DNA from: Bdellovibrio svalbardensis
GTDB taxonomy: Bacteria > Bdellovibrionota > Bdellovibrionia > Bdellovibrionales > Bdellovibrionaceae
Direction: 5' to 3'
Assembly (NCBI RefSeq): GCF_029531655.1
Contig: NZ_JANRMI010000004.1
Span: 62,001 to 126,000, forward strand
DNA: 64,000 nucleotides
The notes beneath the pieces were generated by a model. That model saw only the letters and a list, made by a program, of their open reading frames with translations, had not been told where the DNA came from and did no database searches. The position numbers were made by a program, and so were the translations under genes. Positions 52,573 through 60,966 of this stretch are shown here, piece after piece (positions within the stretch are counted from its first letter, which is position 1; each line of letters begins with the position of its first letter).

Positions 52573-53907
52573 TTAGGAGTGCTGATGCGTCGATGAAGAC
52601 GTCGCAGTCGAACTGGTCACAGACATTTGACCCGCACGAAGTTCTTTAAGAACGTCAATCGCATTGCTCAGTGATATGCGCTTACGAATGGCAAGAATCT
52701 CTTCAAGTTTCTTTTGCACCATAGGAATTTCGCGTTCTTCTGCGCCGGCACCTAGAGCAAGATTTTTAGTATGAAGCTTCATATGGCCTTCGATAATTCC
52801 TACGGTCGTAAGAGCTTTCAAAGCGCCCAGATTCTGCACCAATCCAACTGCTGCGATAACACGAGATAATTCGTTCGCCGAAGATGTCCCGAGCATTTTC
52901 ATGCACAACATTGCTGTGGGATGAAGAGCTGTCACGCCACCTACAGTACCGACCACCAGAGGAGCCTCAAACACACCCGTCAAGCCGCCGTTATCACGGT
53001 ACCAGCGTGTGATAGAGCGATACTGACCATCTCGGCAAGCATAAGCGTGAATACCCGCTTCCACGGCACGCCAGTCATTGCCCGTCGCCACCAACACGGG
53101 ATCGATACCATTCAAGACGCCTTTGTTATTGGTCGCTGCACGATAAGGATCTTGTTGGGCAAATAAAGAAGCTTCTTCGATTTTTTCAGCCAACACGGGA
53201 TCAATGTCTTTGATGTGAACAACGGCTCTGGTGACTTTGGTGTCGACCAGATTGGAAAGGATACACATTGTCACTTTTTCGCCGGTGAATTGCTCGATCG
53301 GTTCTTTCAAGTATTCACATACTTGGTTCATGATATTCGCACCCATCGCATCGCAAGGATCCATCAAAACGTGAACCACCGCCATGTCGGTGCCATCGCC
53401 GCGAGGCACTCTGCGAACCTGGATATCGCGAACTCCACCGCCACGGCGAACCAGCCCAAAAGCCACTTCGCGATTGGCGATCTCGATCATATAATTTTTT
53501 TGAGAAAGAATTTGTTTTTCAAAATCAGCAAAGCTTTTCACTTTCGCAATTTGAATTTGGCCAATGATATCAGAGCCCACAACTTCCGTGGTAATAGAGC
53601 CCGATTCACGGATCCACTTAGCGCTTTTGCAAACTGCCGCGACAATAGAGGTTTCCTCAACAGCCATCGGAATCACGAAGTCTTTGCCATCAATACGGAA
53701 ATTGGTCGCTACACCCAAAGGCATCTGGAAATAGCCGATCACGTTTTCGATGAACTTTTCGCCCAAAGACGTATCACGAAGACCACCTTTAGAAAGATAG
53801 TCGATATCTGAATCTTGCAAAGCGCCTACTTCGCGCAATGCCTTCAATCTTTCTTCGCGGGAAAGTTTGGAGAATCCTTTAAAAACATCTTGAAGTTGTT
53901 TTTTCAT
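52573..53907 (-). CDS. mvaA: Hydroxymethylglutaryl-CoA reductase, class II type
   Basis: This is a 444-residue enzyme that makes mevalonate from HMG-CoA, or the reverse. The short N-terminus beginning GFSKLSREERLKAL and the motifs ENVIGYFQMPLGVATNF, MAVEETSIVAAVCKSAKW (catalytic Glu), DAMGANIMNQVCEYL, NNKGVLNGIDPVLVATGNDW (catalytic Lys and Asp) and VGTVGGVTALHPTA place it in the soluble bacterial class II. A Ser/Thr-rich tail ends STHQHS. It lies in the mevalonate run, so biosynthesis is the likely direction. The catalytic His should fall in the KLHTKNLALGAGA segment. Confidence 0.95.
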   Translation of the reverse strand: MKKQLQDVFKGFSKLSREERLKALREVGALQDSDIDYLSKGGLRDTSLGEKFIENVIGYFQMPLGVATNFRIDGKDFVIPMAVEETSIVAAVCKSAKWIRESGSITTEVVGSDIIGQIQIAKVKSFADFEKQILSQKNYMIEIANREVAFGLVRRGGGVRDIQVRRVPRGDGTDMAVVHVLMDPCDAMGANIMNQVCEYLKEPIEQFTGEKVTMCILSNLVDTKVTRAVVHIKDIDPVLAEKIEEASLFAQQDPYRAATNNKGVLNGIDPVLVATGNDWRAVEAGIHAYACRDGQYRSITRWYRDNGGLTGVFEAPLVVGTVGGVTALHPTAMLCMKMLGTSSANELSRVIAAVGLVQNLGALKALTTVGIIEGHMKLHTKNLALGAGAEEREIPMVQKKLEEILAIRKRISLSNAIDVLKELRAGQMSVTSSTATSSSTHQHS

Positions 53908-53945
53908 TGAATCACCTTTTTAATTCCGTCCGTTTGACGGGCTTA

Positions 53946-55109
53946 TTACGCCTGTATGACGGGCTTCGTTTGCAAATCCTGAAGTGTACGGCAACCCGTA
54001 CAGAACATTGTGATCTTCAGTTCGGTCTCAAGCCTGTTGAGCAAGTCTTCCAAATTTTGATCGGCTTGTTCGGGCCGAATATTTTGTTCAGCCTTATCGG
54101 GCTGAAGAAGCTGATCTGAATTTTGCCCCAGTAAAGCCGCTTCAAGGAAAGGTTTTGCAATCCCCACCTTCTGCGCTCCCAATGCCACAAGCTTACCAAC
54201 TTCTAAACCATTTCTCACGCCGCCGGATGCCCAAACTTCATAAGATCTTGGATTACCTTTAGCAGCTTCCTTAGCATTTAGCATCGACTGAACGGTACTA
54301 ATGCCCCAGTTTTGAAAAGTCTGCGCAACTTTATAGAGCATCTGCTCTGGTTGCGAACGATACCCCTCAACTCGCCCCCAGTGAGTGCCCCCTTTGCCAG
54401 AGACATCCACGGCAAAGATTCCCGTATTGTGAAGACGCTTTAAAGTCTCTGCCGAGAACCCGCAGCCCACTTCCTTCACAATGACCGGAATACCGGCAAT
54501 TTTGACAAGATTTTCAATAGCCTGAAGGCCGTCTTTAAACGACGGAGTTCCTTCCGGCTGCAACACCTCTTGCAGAGGATTGAGATGCACAAACAAAGCA
54601 ACTGCTTCGGTGGCCTCAATGAGTTTTTGAATCTTATCAATGGGAGTTTTAATCAACTGAGTGATTCCAATATTTCCAAGGAGACGTGCGCGAGGTGCTT
54701 GCTTGCGAACCTGCGCCCACTCTTCGGCGGCATTGGAATCATTCAGTTCGCGACGTTGCGAACCTACGCCCATCAAAATCTGACGACGATCACTCAAACG
54801 AGCCAGAGCTTCGTTGATTTGTCGGCCGTGTTCATGGCCCGCAGTCATGGAGGAAATGAAAATAGGAGACGAGAGCTTCAAAGAAATGGCATCTGTTTTG
54901 GAATGCGTTTTTTGAGATGCGTTTCCAGAAAAAAAGAAAGAGGTCGAAATATCGACCTCTTTATAATCTAACTCAGGCAGAGCCTCATGAATTAGTTCGA
55001 TCGAGTCCAATCCGTTTTGTCCTTCAGTTTGAGACCTTGAATCCAACGCGATCTTAATATGATCGCGTTTTCTGGTCTCGAACTGGGAACTTGATTCGGA
55101 CTCTTTCAT
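53946..55109 (-). CDS. fni: Isopentenyl-diphosphate delta-isomerase, type 2 (FMN)
   Basis: This FMN enzyme of about 387 residues interconverts isopentenyl and dimethylallyl diphosphate. It opens ETRKRDHIKIALDSRS and has FISSMTAGHEHGRQINEALA, LMGVGSQRREL, LLGNIGITQLIK, HLNPLQEVLQPEGTPSF, VKEVGCGFS, DVSGKGGTHW and VWASGGVRNGLEVGKLVALG, in the order of the family. A Gln/Asp-rich insert (about residues 330-355, DQLLQPDKAEQNIRPEQADQ) precedes a C-terminal CTGCRTLQDL. I use the ATG at 55109, 12 bases after rplT. The longer frame to 55142 would overlap rplT. Confidence 0.93.
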   Translation of the reverse strand: MKESESSSQFETRKRDHIKIALDSRSQTEGQNGLDSIELIHEALPELDYKEVDISTSFFFSGNASQKTHSKTDAISLKLSSPIFISSMTAGHEHGRQINEALARLSDRRQILMGVGSQRRELNDSNAAEEWAQVRKQAPRARLLGNIGITQLIKTPIDKIQKLIEATEAVALFVHLNPLQEVLQPEGTPSFKDGLQAIENLVKIAGIPVIVKEVGCGFSAETLKRLHNTGIFAVDVSGKGGTHWGRVEGYRSQPEQMLYKVAQTFQNWGISTVQSMLNAKEAAKGNPRSYEVWASGGVRNGLEVGKLVALGAQKVGIAKPFLEAALLGQNSDQLLQPDKAEQNIRPEQADQNLEDLLNRLETELKITMFCTGCRTLQDLQTKPVIQA

Positions 55110-55120
55110 AGCGCAAAGGC

Positions 55121-55468
55121 TTACGCCAAAGCGTGTTTGCAAAGAGCTGCAAATCCAGCTGGATCAGTTACTGCTAGGTCAGCCATAACTTTTCTGTCAA
55201 CTGCGATACCAGCTTTGATCAAACCACCGATCAAACGAGAATATGTAGTTCCGTTCAAACGAGCAGCAGCATTGATACGTTGATTCCACAAAGTGCGGAA
55301 GTTACGTTTTTTAGCTTTACGATCGCGGTAAGCGAAAGCCATACCACGGTCATTTTTTTCTACCGCATGGATGTATGAGCGAGAACCCGCTGCATAGTAA
55401 CCTTTTGCTCTTTTAAGAACTTTTTTGTGACGAGCACGATTTGTTTTACCACTTTTTACACGAGCCAT
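55121..55468 (-). CDS. rplT: 50S ribosomal protein L20
   Basis: This is a 115-residue basic ribosomal protein needed early in 50S assembly. The N-terminal tail [20 protein letters not shown] leads into [41 protein letters not shown] and [13 protein letters not shown], the L20 pattern at normal length. In many bacteria L20 binds its own mRNA leader. It follows rpmI by 79 bases and is followed after 11 bases by fni, so mevalonate genes probably share its transcript. Confidence 0.97.
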   Translation of the reverse strand: MARVKSGKTNRARHKKVLKRAKGYYAAGSRSYIHAVEKNDRGMAFAYRDRKAKKRNFRTLWNQRINAAARLNGTTYSRLIGGLIKAGIAVDRKVMADLAVTDPAGFAALCKHALA

Positions 55469-55547
55469 TTTTTACTCCGACTAGATGTTCCTACTGCTAC
55501 TTTGAGTCTGAGAAACATTATCTATAAATTTAAGGAAATTAATAAAT

Positions 55548-55739
55548 TTAGAATACCAAGCAACGACGAACTTGAAGCATGTTTGCATCTTCAACGTATG
55601 ATGTCTTACCTAGTTGTCTTTTAGTCTTAGAGCTCATGTGTGAGTTCAAGTGACGCATGCGAGTGCTTTTTTTCTTAACTTTTCCGCTTGAAAGAACTTT
55701 CAAACGTTTTTTAGCGCCTGAGTGTGTGCGCATTTTCAT
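55548..55739 (-). CDS. rpmI: 50S ribosomal protein L35
   Basis: This is a 63-residue very basic protein: MKMRTHSGAKKRLKVLSSGK, then RMRHLNSHMSSKTKRQL, typical of L35. It has AAGG seven bases before the ATG. The usual infC upstream is missing. The 178 bases before it to the DUF3443 stop hold no gene and show only an AT-rich stretch near 55803-55816 that could be a -10 region. It is therefore the first gene of rpmI-rplT and the mevalonate run. Confidence 0.96.
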   Translation of the reverse strand: MKMRTHSGAKKRLKVLSSGKVKKKSTRMRHLNSHMSSKTKRQLGKTSYVEDANMLQVRRCLVF

Positions 55740-55917
55740 AATAGTACCTTCTACCGATAAGGCGTCTTTCCCGTTGGGGCCAGCTCTTAGTTATGCCTTA
55801 GACAGTTATAATTATGGACTCATTGTTTTAGGTCGAAGTGAGGGGGAAATCAAGCTTTTTAAGGGTTTAGCTGGGAAGAGCCCTCGTTAATGACCAAAAT
55901 GCCCTAATTACAGGCAC

Positions 55918-57165
55918 TTAGTAGGCGTAAAAGGGCGCAGAAACCCCGTTAACAGACGCGCCTTTTCCATTGATGGACGTATAAACTGACCGTCCATAGA
56001 AGAAACCCAGGCCCCAATCGAAATATCCGGTAAATACCGCGCTTAAATTAGAAAGAGCATAATTGTTACTGCTAAAGATGGAACCTGCATTAGCCACCTC
56101 AAAAGTAACAGCGTAGGACGTGCCTCCGCCAAAAGGTTTATGCGTGGCCTGCAAAGTCAGGGTTGAAGATGGACAATACCAGTCCCCATAGCACAAAGGC
56201 GTTGAAGATGTTTTTGGAAAGAACAGCCCATTCGAACCGCTATCAATAAATGAAGTCAGATTCTGGCCGTTAAAGTTCGTCACAAACAACCCCTGGCTGT
56301 CGGTGGCGATCACCTTGGTGCCGCCAGCGGGAGTATTATTTGCGCGCGTGTTGATTCCAAAAATCAAATATCCACTGGCCGTGACAGCACCCGTTGAAGG
56401 AACACTGGGTAAGATCAACACCGTCCCGTTGTTATCTGCAATTCCATCAGAATTAGAAGCCGCTGTTATCGCCGCCACCGGATTTCGCACTTGCATAGCT
56501 AATGTTGCCAAGGAATCAGTGCAGGCACTTCCATTTGAGGATCCTGCGCAGGAATAATATTTTCCATTCACAGTAGTGGCTACACAGTTTGCACCACAAT
56601 CCTGATCTCTAATTCCCACCCCCAAAATACCGTTATAGCCTGCCGAACCATTGTCAACTTCGGGGGTTCCACAAGGAGTCGCATCCGCGTATTGATCATT
56701 CAAAACCTGAATATTGACACTGGAAACGATCTCCCCACCCAAGACGACATCCGCCGTCTTGACCGGCCCCCAGTGGGCCGTGCCGTCCGCATACTTCGTG
56801 CAGTTCGCTAGTTGATTCCCACCGACATTGGTGACTTGAGTTAAATTCAATCCTGTCAATTTGCTATTGAAGACTCGAAGGCCACTGCTGCCCGTGTCCA
56901 ATAAGATATTATTCACGGTGACACAACTTCCAGTCCCATTGGTTCCCGGATTGCAGATCACAACAGACACCACTGGTTCATTCAAATAGCCCGCAGTGGT
57001 TACTTGCAGTGGAAGAACGTTATTGCCCGACATCACTGGCGAATAAGCCGCCGCACCATCTGGAAACGGATCACCCGCGCCAGCGGCATCCGCCCCTCCT
57101 CCGCCGCCGCCACTGCAACCAGCGAGGATATGAAAACCAACCATCAACAACAGTAGCTTATTCAT
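55918..57165 (-). CDS. DUF3443 lipoprotein, aspartic-protease-like
   Basis: This is a 415-residue probable lipoprotein. The signal peptide MNKLLLLMVGFHILAGC ends in a lipobox (LAGC) followed by a run of glycines. The body matches DUF3443: NNILLDTGSSGLRVFNSKL in the first half and SFIDSGSNGLFFPKT in the second, the two D-T/S-G motifs of a bilobed pepsin-like fold. YNGILGVGIRDQDCGANC adds paired cysteines. Whether it is proteolytic is untested. Its start overlaps the DUF2844 stop as ATGA, and this pair co-occurs in other proteobacteria. It ends near a weak hairpin at 55896-55916. Confidence 0.85.
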   Translation of the reverse strand: MNKLLLLMVGFHILAGCSGGGGGGADAAGAGDPFPDGAAAYSPVMSGNNVLPLQVTTAGYLNEPVVSVVICNPGTNGTGSCVTVNNILLDTGSSGLRVFNSKLTGLNLTQVTNVGGNQLANCTKYADGTAHWGPVKTADVVLGGEIVSSVNIQVLNDQYADATPCGTPEVDNGSAGYNGILGVGIRDQDCGANCVATTVNGKYYSCAGSSNGSACTDSLATLAMQVRNPVAAITAASNSDGIADNNGTVLILPSVPSTGAVTASGYLIFGINTRANNTPAGGTKVIATDSQGLFVTNFNGQNLTSFIDSGSNGLFFPKTSSTPLCYGDWYCPSSTLTLQATHKPFGGGTSYAVTFEVANAGSIFSSNNYALSNLSAVFTGYFDWGLGFFYGRSVYTSINGKGASVNGVSAPFYAY

Positions 57166-57638
57166 TTCAAGTCCTCGGCGATCAGACCCGCTGGAAGCAA
57201 TTTTGGAACATAGGCAATTCCCGTCATGGTGTCGCCAAGACTGACGCTGTTCACGACAATATTTGAAGTCTGCAATGCCATCACCCTTCGACTTCGCGTC
57301 GTGCGTGAATCTCTGACTGTTTTAAACTCAGAATAATAGACTCCAAAAATTTCAGAAAAGTTGGGAGCACTCACACCCGTCCAAGAAATTGCGAAAGTAG
57401 TCCCGTCAGCGGTCATATATTCTTTAAGCGTGCGGATTTCACTGACAGTTTCGCGAACCGTATAGGCCGCTCCCAAAGATGCTGTTTTCGCTGCGGTTGA
57501 GACTTTAAGATTGGACGAGGTCCCCGCCTTGGCCTGAACTGAAATATCACTGGCCCTTTCACCAAGAGCAGCCGCTTCGACGACATGACATGTAAATATT
57601 AATACTGCCAAGCAAAGCCAGGCGGACAGACGATTCAT
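57162..57638 (-). CDS. DUF2844 secreted protein
   Basis: This is a 158-residue exported protein. The signal peptide runs to about residue 23 (LAVLIFTCHVVEAAA). The mature domain, with TVRETVSEIRTLKEYMTADG, FAISWTGVSAPNFSEIFGVYY and MALQTSNIVVNSVSLGDTMTGIAYVPKLLP, fits DUF2844, whose role is unknown. It is translated with the DUF3443 lipoprotein (four-base overlap), so the two probably act together at the cell surface or in the periplasm. The 600 bases upstream hold no other gene. Confidence 0.8.
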   Translation of the reverse strand: MNRLSAWLCLAVLIFTCHVVEAAALGERASDISVQAKAGTSSNLKVSTAAKTASLGAAYTVRETVSEIRTLKEYMTADGTTFAISWTGVSAPNFSEIFGVYYSEFKTVRDSRTTRSRRVMALQTSNIVVNSVSLGDTMTGIAYVPKLLPAGLIAEDLK

Positions 57639-58271
57639 CTAGGACCTCGATATGATATTTTTCGGCATTTTTTCGCTCTAAGAACAGATCTGTCGGCAGC
57701 AAAATATTTAATATCAGAGTGACCATTTCATTACGAGACTTCGGATGAATTACGAAAAGAGATTCTGAACTTTTCCCTTACAACCGCTTCATTTAGATTC
57801 ACAACCTCGTGAAACTCAAAACATAAGCCCATGATGAGAGGAAATCTTAGTCCAACAAATTAAAGCTTTAAATATTTTCAATTATTTTCTTACATCAGAT
57901 TTCTTGAATGTCTCAATATGGAACACCTACCAAAACGCAAAATACAAATGAAGAAACAATGCAGCACCGGCGCCGAAAGTAAAGCCGCCCTTTACCCCGT
58001 CCCTAGGTCCACCAAGCTAAGATGAGAGCTCGTTGTTTGTATAACTAAAATATTAGCCTTACCCCATTTTTAGATCCATCTATGTTAGGAGATGATTGAG
58101 CTTTTGAATTAATAAAATATCTAATATATTTTTTCTACAAATGACCTTAACCAAATTTAAGCATCACTTTTTTATCGGGGCGATCTCTGAATCCCCAAAA
58201 TCAGCCAAAGCTCTTTCAACTATTTCCCTATCCAGTTGAATTGGCCCCAGAGCAATGCCATAGTTAACGGC
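57639..58271. other. Long divergent intergenic region without a supported gene
   Basis: About 630 AT-rich bases lie between the DUF2844 gene and the esterase gene. I see no tRNA, no coding frame with a ribosome site and no recognised riboswitch. A 25-codon frame at 57948-58025 has no ribosome site. It must contain the two divergent promoters and could hold a small RNA. Confidence 0.5.
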
Positions 58272-59297
58272 ATGATATCCTCTGAAACACTTCAAAATTT
58301 ACGCGGCTTTGAGATTACCAACTTCAACATTGAGACTCTCAAAATTGACAGCGCTCATCTAAAGCACAATCCCCTTAAAGATTCAGCTCTTCGCTACAAT
58401 CCCCTGCTGGTTCCCAAATCCGAAGGGCCTTGGCCGGTGGTGTTTATTTTGGGTGGATTCAGTGGTAATGCTCCTTTTTACTTCAATCCGAAATTCAACG
58501 AACAGAATGCGGTTCAGGTGATTGATCAAGCTTTTGCGCGCGGTGAAGCGCCCGAGGCCTTGTATGTGTTTGTTGATGCTTTGAGTACTTGGGGTGGCTC
58601 GCAGTTTTTGAATTCTGCGGCAGTTGGAAATTACGAAGACTATATCATGCAGGAGATTGTACCCTCTATAAAGAAACACTTTAATGTTTCACACAAGGCT
58701 TCTGAGTGGTGCGTGATGGGTGGCTCCAGTGGTGGCTATGGTGCCCTTCATCTTTCCTCAAAGTATCCGGAATTTTTTGGCGTGATGGCTGCTATTGCGC
58801 CGGATTCATTTTTTGAAGCCAGTCTTTTAAACGATCTCTATCAAGCCCTGCCTCTATGGGAAAAATATCAATCCGGCATTCGCGCTTTGGAAGAACTTCG
58901 CAGTGGGAAATTGACCAAGCATCGCAACTGGCACTCTTTATTGAATGCCTTCGGTATGGCGGCTTGTTACTCTCCCAATGGTGAACATGGTGACTTTAAT
59001 TATCCGCTTTCTAAGAATGGCGAAAAAATTGAGGCCGTCTGGAAAGAGTGGCTGGAAAAGGACCCTCTACACTTTCTTCCAAAACGCATTTCCGGCCTCA
59101 AGAAACTGAATGCGATCTATCTCGATGTCGGGACCAAAGATAACTATAACTTACAATACGGTTCCAGACAGATTTCGCAGATTTTGAAAACCCATCAGAT
59201 TGAGCACGACTATATCGAATTCGACGGCAATCACTTCGATATTGGCGAGCGCCGCCCTGAAGTTTGGAAATGGCTTACGCTTTGCTTCCGTAGATAG
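58272..59297 (+). CDS. Alpha/beta hydrolase, esterase D family
   Basis: This is a putative esterase of about 341 residues in the esterase D / enterochelin-esterase-like family. VVFILGGFSGNAPFY is the oxyanion strand region, WCVMGGSSGGYGALHLSSKYPE carries the G-x-S-x-G nucleophile elbow, LDVGTKDNYN supplies the likely catalytic Asp and YIEFDGNHFDIGE the His. No signal peptide is visible, so it is probably cytoplasmic. The start is uncertain: the ATG at 58272 or the TTG at 58236, neither with a good ribosome site. Substrate unknown. An interrupted repeat GAGGC-CTACC-GCCTC lies after the stop. Confidence 0.8.
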   Translation: MISSETLQNLRGFEITNFNIETLKIDSAHLKHNPLKDSALRYNPLLVPKSEGPWPVVFILGGFSGNAPFYFNPKFNEQNAVQVIDQAFARGEAPEALYVFVDALSTWGGSQFLNSAAVGNYEDYIMQEIVPSIKKHFNVSHKASEWCVMGGSSGGYGALHLSSKYPEFFGVMAAIAPDSFFEASLLNDLYQALPLWEKYQSGIRALEELRSGKLTKHRNWHSLLNAFGMAACYSPNGEHGDFNYPLSKNGEKIEAVWKEWLEKDPLHFLPKRISGLKKLNAIYLDVGTKDNYNLQYGSRQISQILKTHQIEHDYIEFDGNHFDIGERRPEVWKWLTLCFRR

Positions 59298-59341
59298 GTG
59301 TTCGAGGCCTACCGCCTCAGCTCTATTTTATGGGAGTTCCC

Positions 59342-59764
59342 GTGCGTAAGCTCAACGGCACAGTCACAATTATTGTCACGATGTTAAGCCTCTTGCTAGG
59401 TAGCCCCAACGTTCAAGCCAGTGCTCAAGCCTCGAAGTGCCATTGCACTGTGGACCCATATACGAAGACTTATGACGCCAAAGAAGGCGTGGTAAAAACA
59501 TGGTACGGTGGCAAAAGATCATGGGCCTGCACTTACACCTGCACCACACCTCAAGGTGAAGCCAAGATCATTGGCCGCCATAAAAAAACTTATGTGGGAA
59601 GCGATAATGGTCTTTGGGGAATTTGTGACGGCCTCGAGTACAAAGAAGAGTACAATATGTACAGTGGCGACTTCGTTTATATGCTCGACAGAATGGTCGG
59701 CCTCGATCCTAAAGACTCAACCTCCCCAGATCTAGTCAAATTCTCCAATGACTTCTGCCGATAG
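59342..59764 (+). CDS. Small cysteine-rich secreted protein
   Basis: I do not recognise the family. The product of about 140 residues has a signal peptide (TIIVTMLSLLLGSPNVQAS) and a mature part with six cysteines: KCHCTVDP, WACTYTCTTPQG, LWGICDG and NDFCR. Three disulfides are likely, which suits a periplasmic or extracellular protein. The GTG at 59342 has GGGAG five bases upstream and is my choice. An ATG at 59330 is closer to normal usage but lacks a ribosome site. It follows the esterase by 44 bases and precedes the pilin operon by 262 bases that contain no gene. Confidence 0.65.
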   Translation: MRKLNGTVTIIVTMLSLLLGSPNVQASAQASKCHCTVDPYTKTYDAKEGVVKTWYGGKRSWACTYTCTTPQGEAKIIGRHKKTYVGSDNGLWGICDGLEYKEEYNMYSGDFVYMLDRMVGLDPKDSTSPDLVKFSNDFCR

Positions 59765-60026
59765 AGAAAACCATTAGAAACATTTAACAATGAGGCTCAC
59801 GTCTGCGACACAATAATTTTCTGACTAAAAAAATATCCAAAAAATGAACCGCATAGCAATAATTCCATCACCTTAACTACCATTCTTCCTTTGTTTGGAA
59901 GCCTCGCAAGGCGTCCACCACCTCACTCCGAGCTCCAACCATCCCGGCCTGAAACAAAGATCAACTCAATCTTCTCTGTTTTCTTCCGAAACTAAACATG
60001 AGGAGAATACGCAAAAGGATGGCTGA

Positions 60027-60956
60027 ATGAGCACTATACGCACAGAGCAGGGCTCCGCTCTTATTTTAGTTTTAACTCTCTTAGCAGTCGCCTCTATATT
60101 CTGCGTGAGCTTCAGCAATAGCATCGTCAATATGCAAAAAAACATAGCTTACTCGAATCACAAATACGCTCGTGAATTCGAAATTTCTCAAATCATGACC
60201 CTAATTAAAGTTCAAAATGGACTGACCGAATCAAGTCAACTCACTCAAAATAGCATCTTGGCCTCTTGCTTATTCGGAACGCCGACCGCCACCTGTGCTG
60301 AAAACTGCTGCCCCCACAACTCCGCACAGGGTTTTTATTTTATCGACCCTTCAGATAACACGATCGATATAAATTCTAAAAATCGCCTAGTCGGACCGCC
60401 AGAGTCTCCGGCCTGGTATAATGCCAATAGCAGCTTATGTCAGAATTCAAATAAGGATGACTGTAGCTATGGACTGAGTGCGACCTTCGAAGCCGCCTGC
60501 CCTGGCGCCCAGCCAACTTGCCATCACGCCGAACACCTCCTCATCACCCTGCACTTACTCTCAAATCAAAATGCAAAAGGCAACTCTCAGAATATCAAAG
60601 CAAGAGATATTCCGATTATATATTTTAATAACATCAACTACCCACCCGTCGTAATGCCTGTCAGCGACCTAACTTTATCTTTGGCGGCGGGAACTGAAAA
60701 GACTGTCGACATCACGGGCTCATCAGGACACCCCTCCGAGACTCAAAACTTTATTTTCACCAAGTGCTTCAGCACGGATACGGGCATCGTGCAGATCACA
60801 AGTCCTCCGGACACACCATTTTCTAGCGGCATGGCAACAATTAAACTAAAACCTATGGCCGCGGGCACGGCACAAGTTACCTTGCAAATTAACGATGGCG
60901 GCTTAGAAAACAATACTTCAAAAGATTATACTTTCAACGTCACGGTAACTCCGTAA
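60027..60956 (+). CDS. Minor pilin-like protein (PilX/GspK-type N-terminus) with Ig-like end
   Basis: This is a 309-residue protein with one N-terminal hydrophobic helix. EQGSALILVLTLLAVASI resembles PilX/GspK-type pilins: Gly before a hydrophobic helix but no Glu at mature position 5. A region rich in cysteine follows (residues 81-165). It includes CP-x5-C at 158-165, in FEAACPGAQPTCHHAEHLLI. Residues about 205-309 form a bacterial Ig-like or cadherin-like domain ending LQINDGGLENN. Both regions are also found in the protein encoded at 63044. AAGGA lies seven bases before the ATG. It heads a three-gene pilin operon. Confidence 0.75.
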   Translation: MSTIRTEQGSALILVLTLLAVASIFCVSFSNSIVNMQKNIAYSNHKYAREFEISQIMTLIKVQNGLTESSQLTQNSILASCLFGTPTATCAENCCPHNSAQGFYFIDPSDNTIDINSKNRLVGPPESPAWYNANSSLCQNSNKDDCSYGLSATFEAACPGAQPTCHHAEHLLITLHLLSNQNAKGNSQNIKARDIPIIYFNNINYPPVVMPVSDLTLSLAAGTEKTVDITGSSGHPSETQNFIFTKCFSTDTGIVQITSPPDTPFSSGMATIKLKPMAAGTAQVTLQINDGGLENNTSKDYTFNVTVTP

Positions 60957-60966
60957 TGGAAACACT

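Noticed and set aside
53215-53811. 198-codon open frame on the plus strand
   Set aside because: It lies entirely antisense to HMG-CoA reductase, whose motifs are intact. The translated product has no recognisable features and no ribosome site.
55657-55890. 77-codon plus-strand frame across the rpmI start
   Set aside because: It runs antisense through rpmI and its leader and has no recognisable product.
57948-58025. 25-codon frame beginning MKKQCSTGAESK
   Set aside because: There is no Shine-Dalgarno sequence before it, and frames of this length arise by chance in a 630-base gap.
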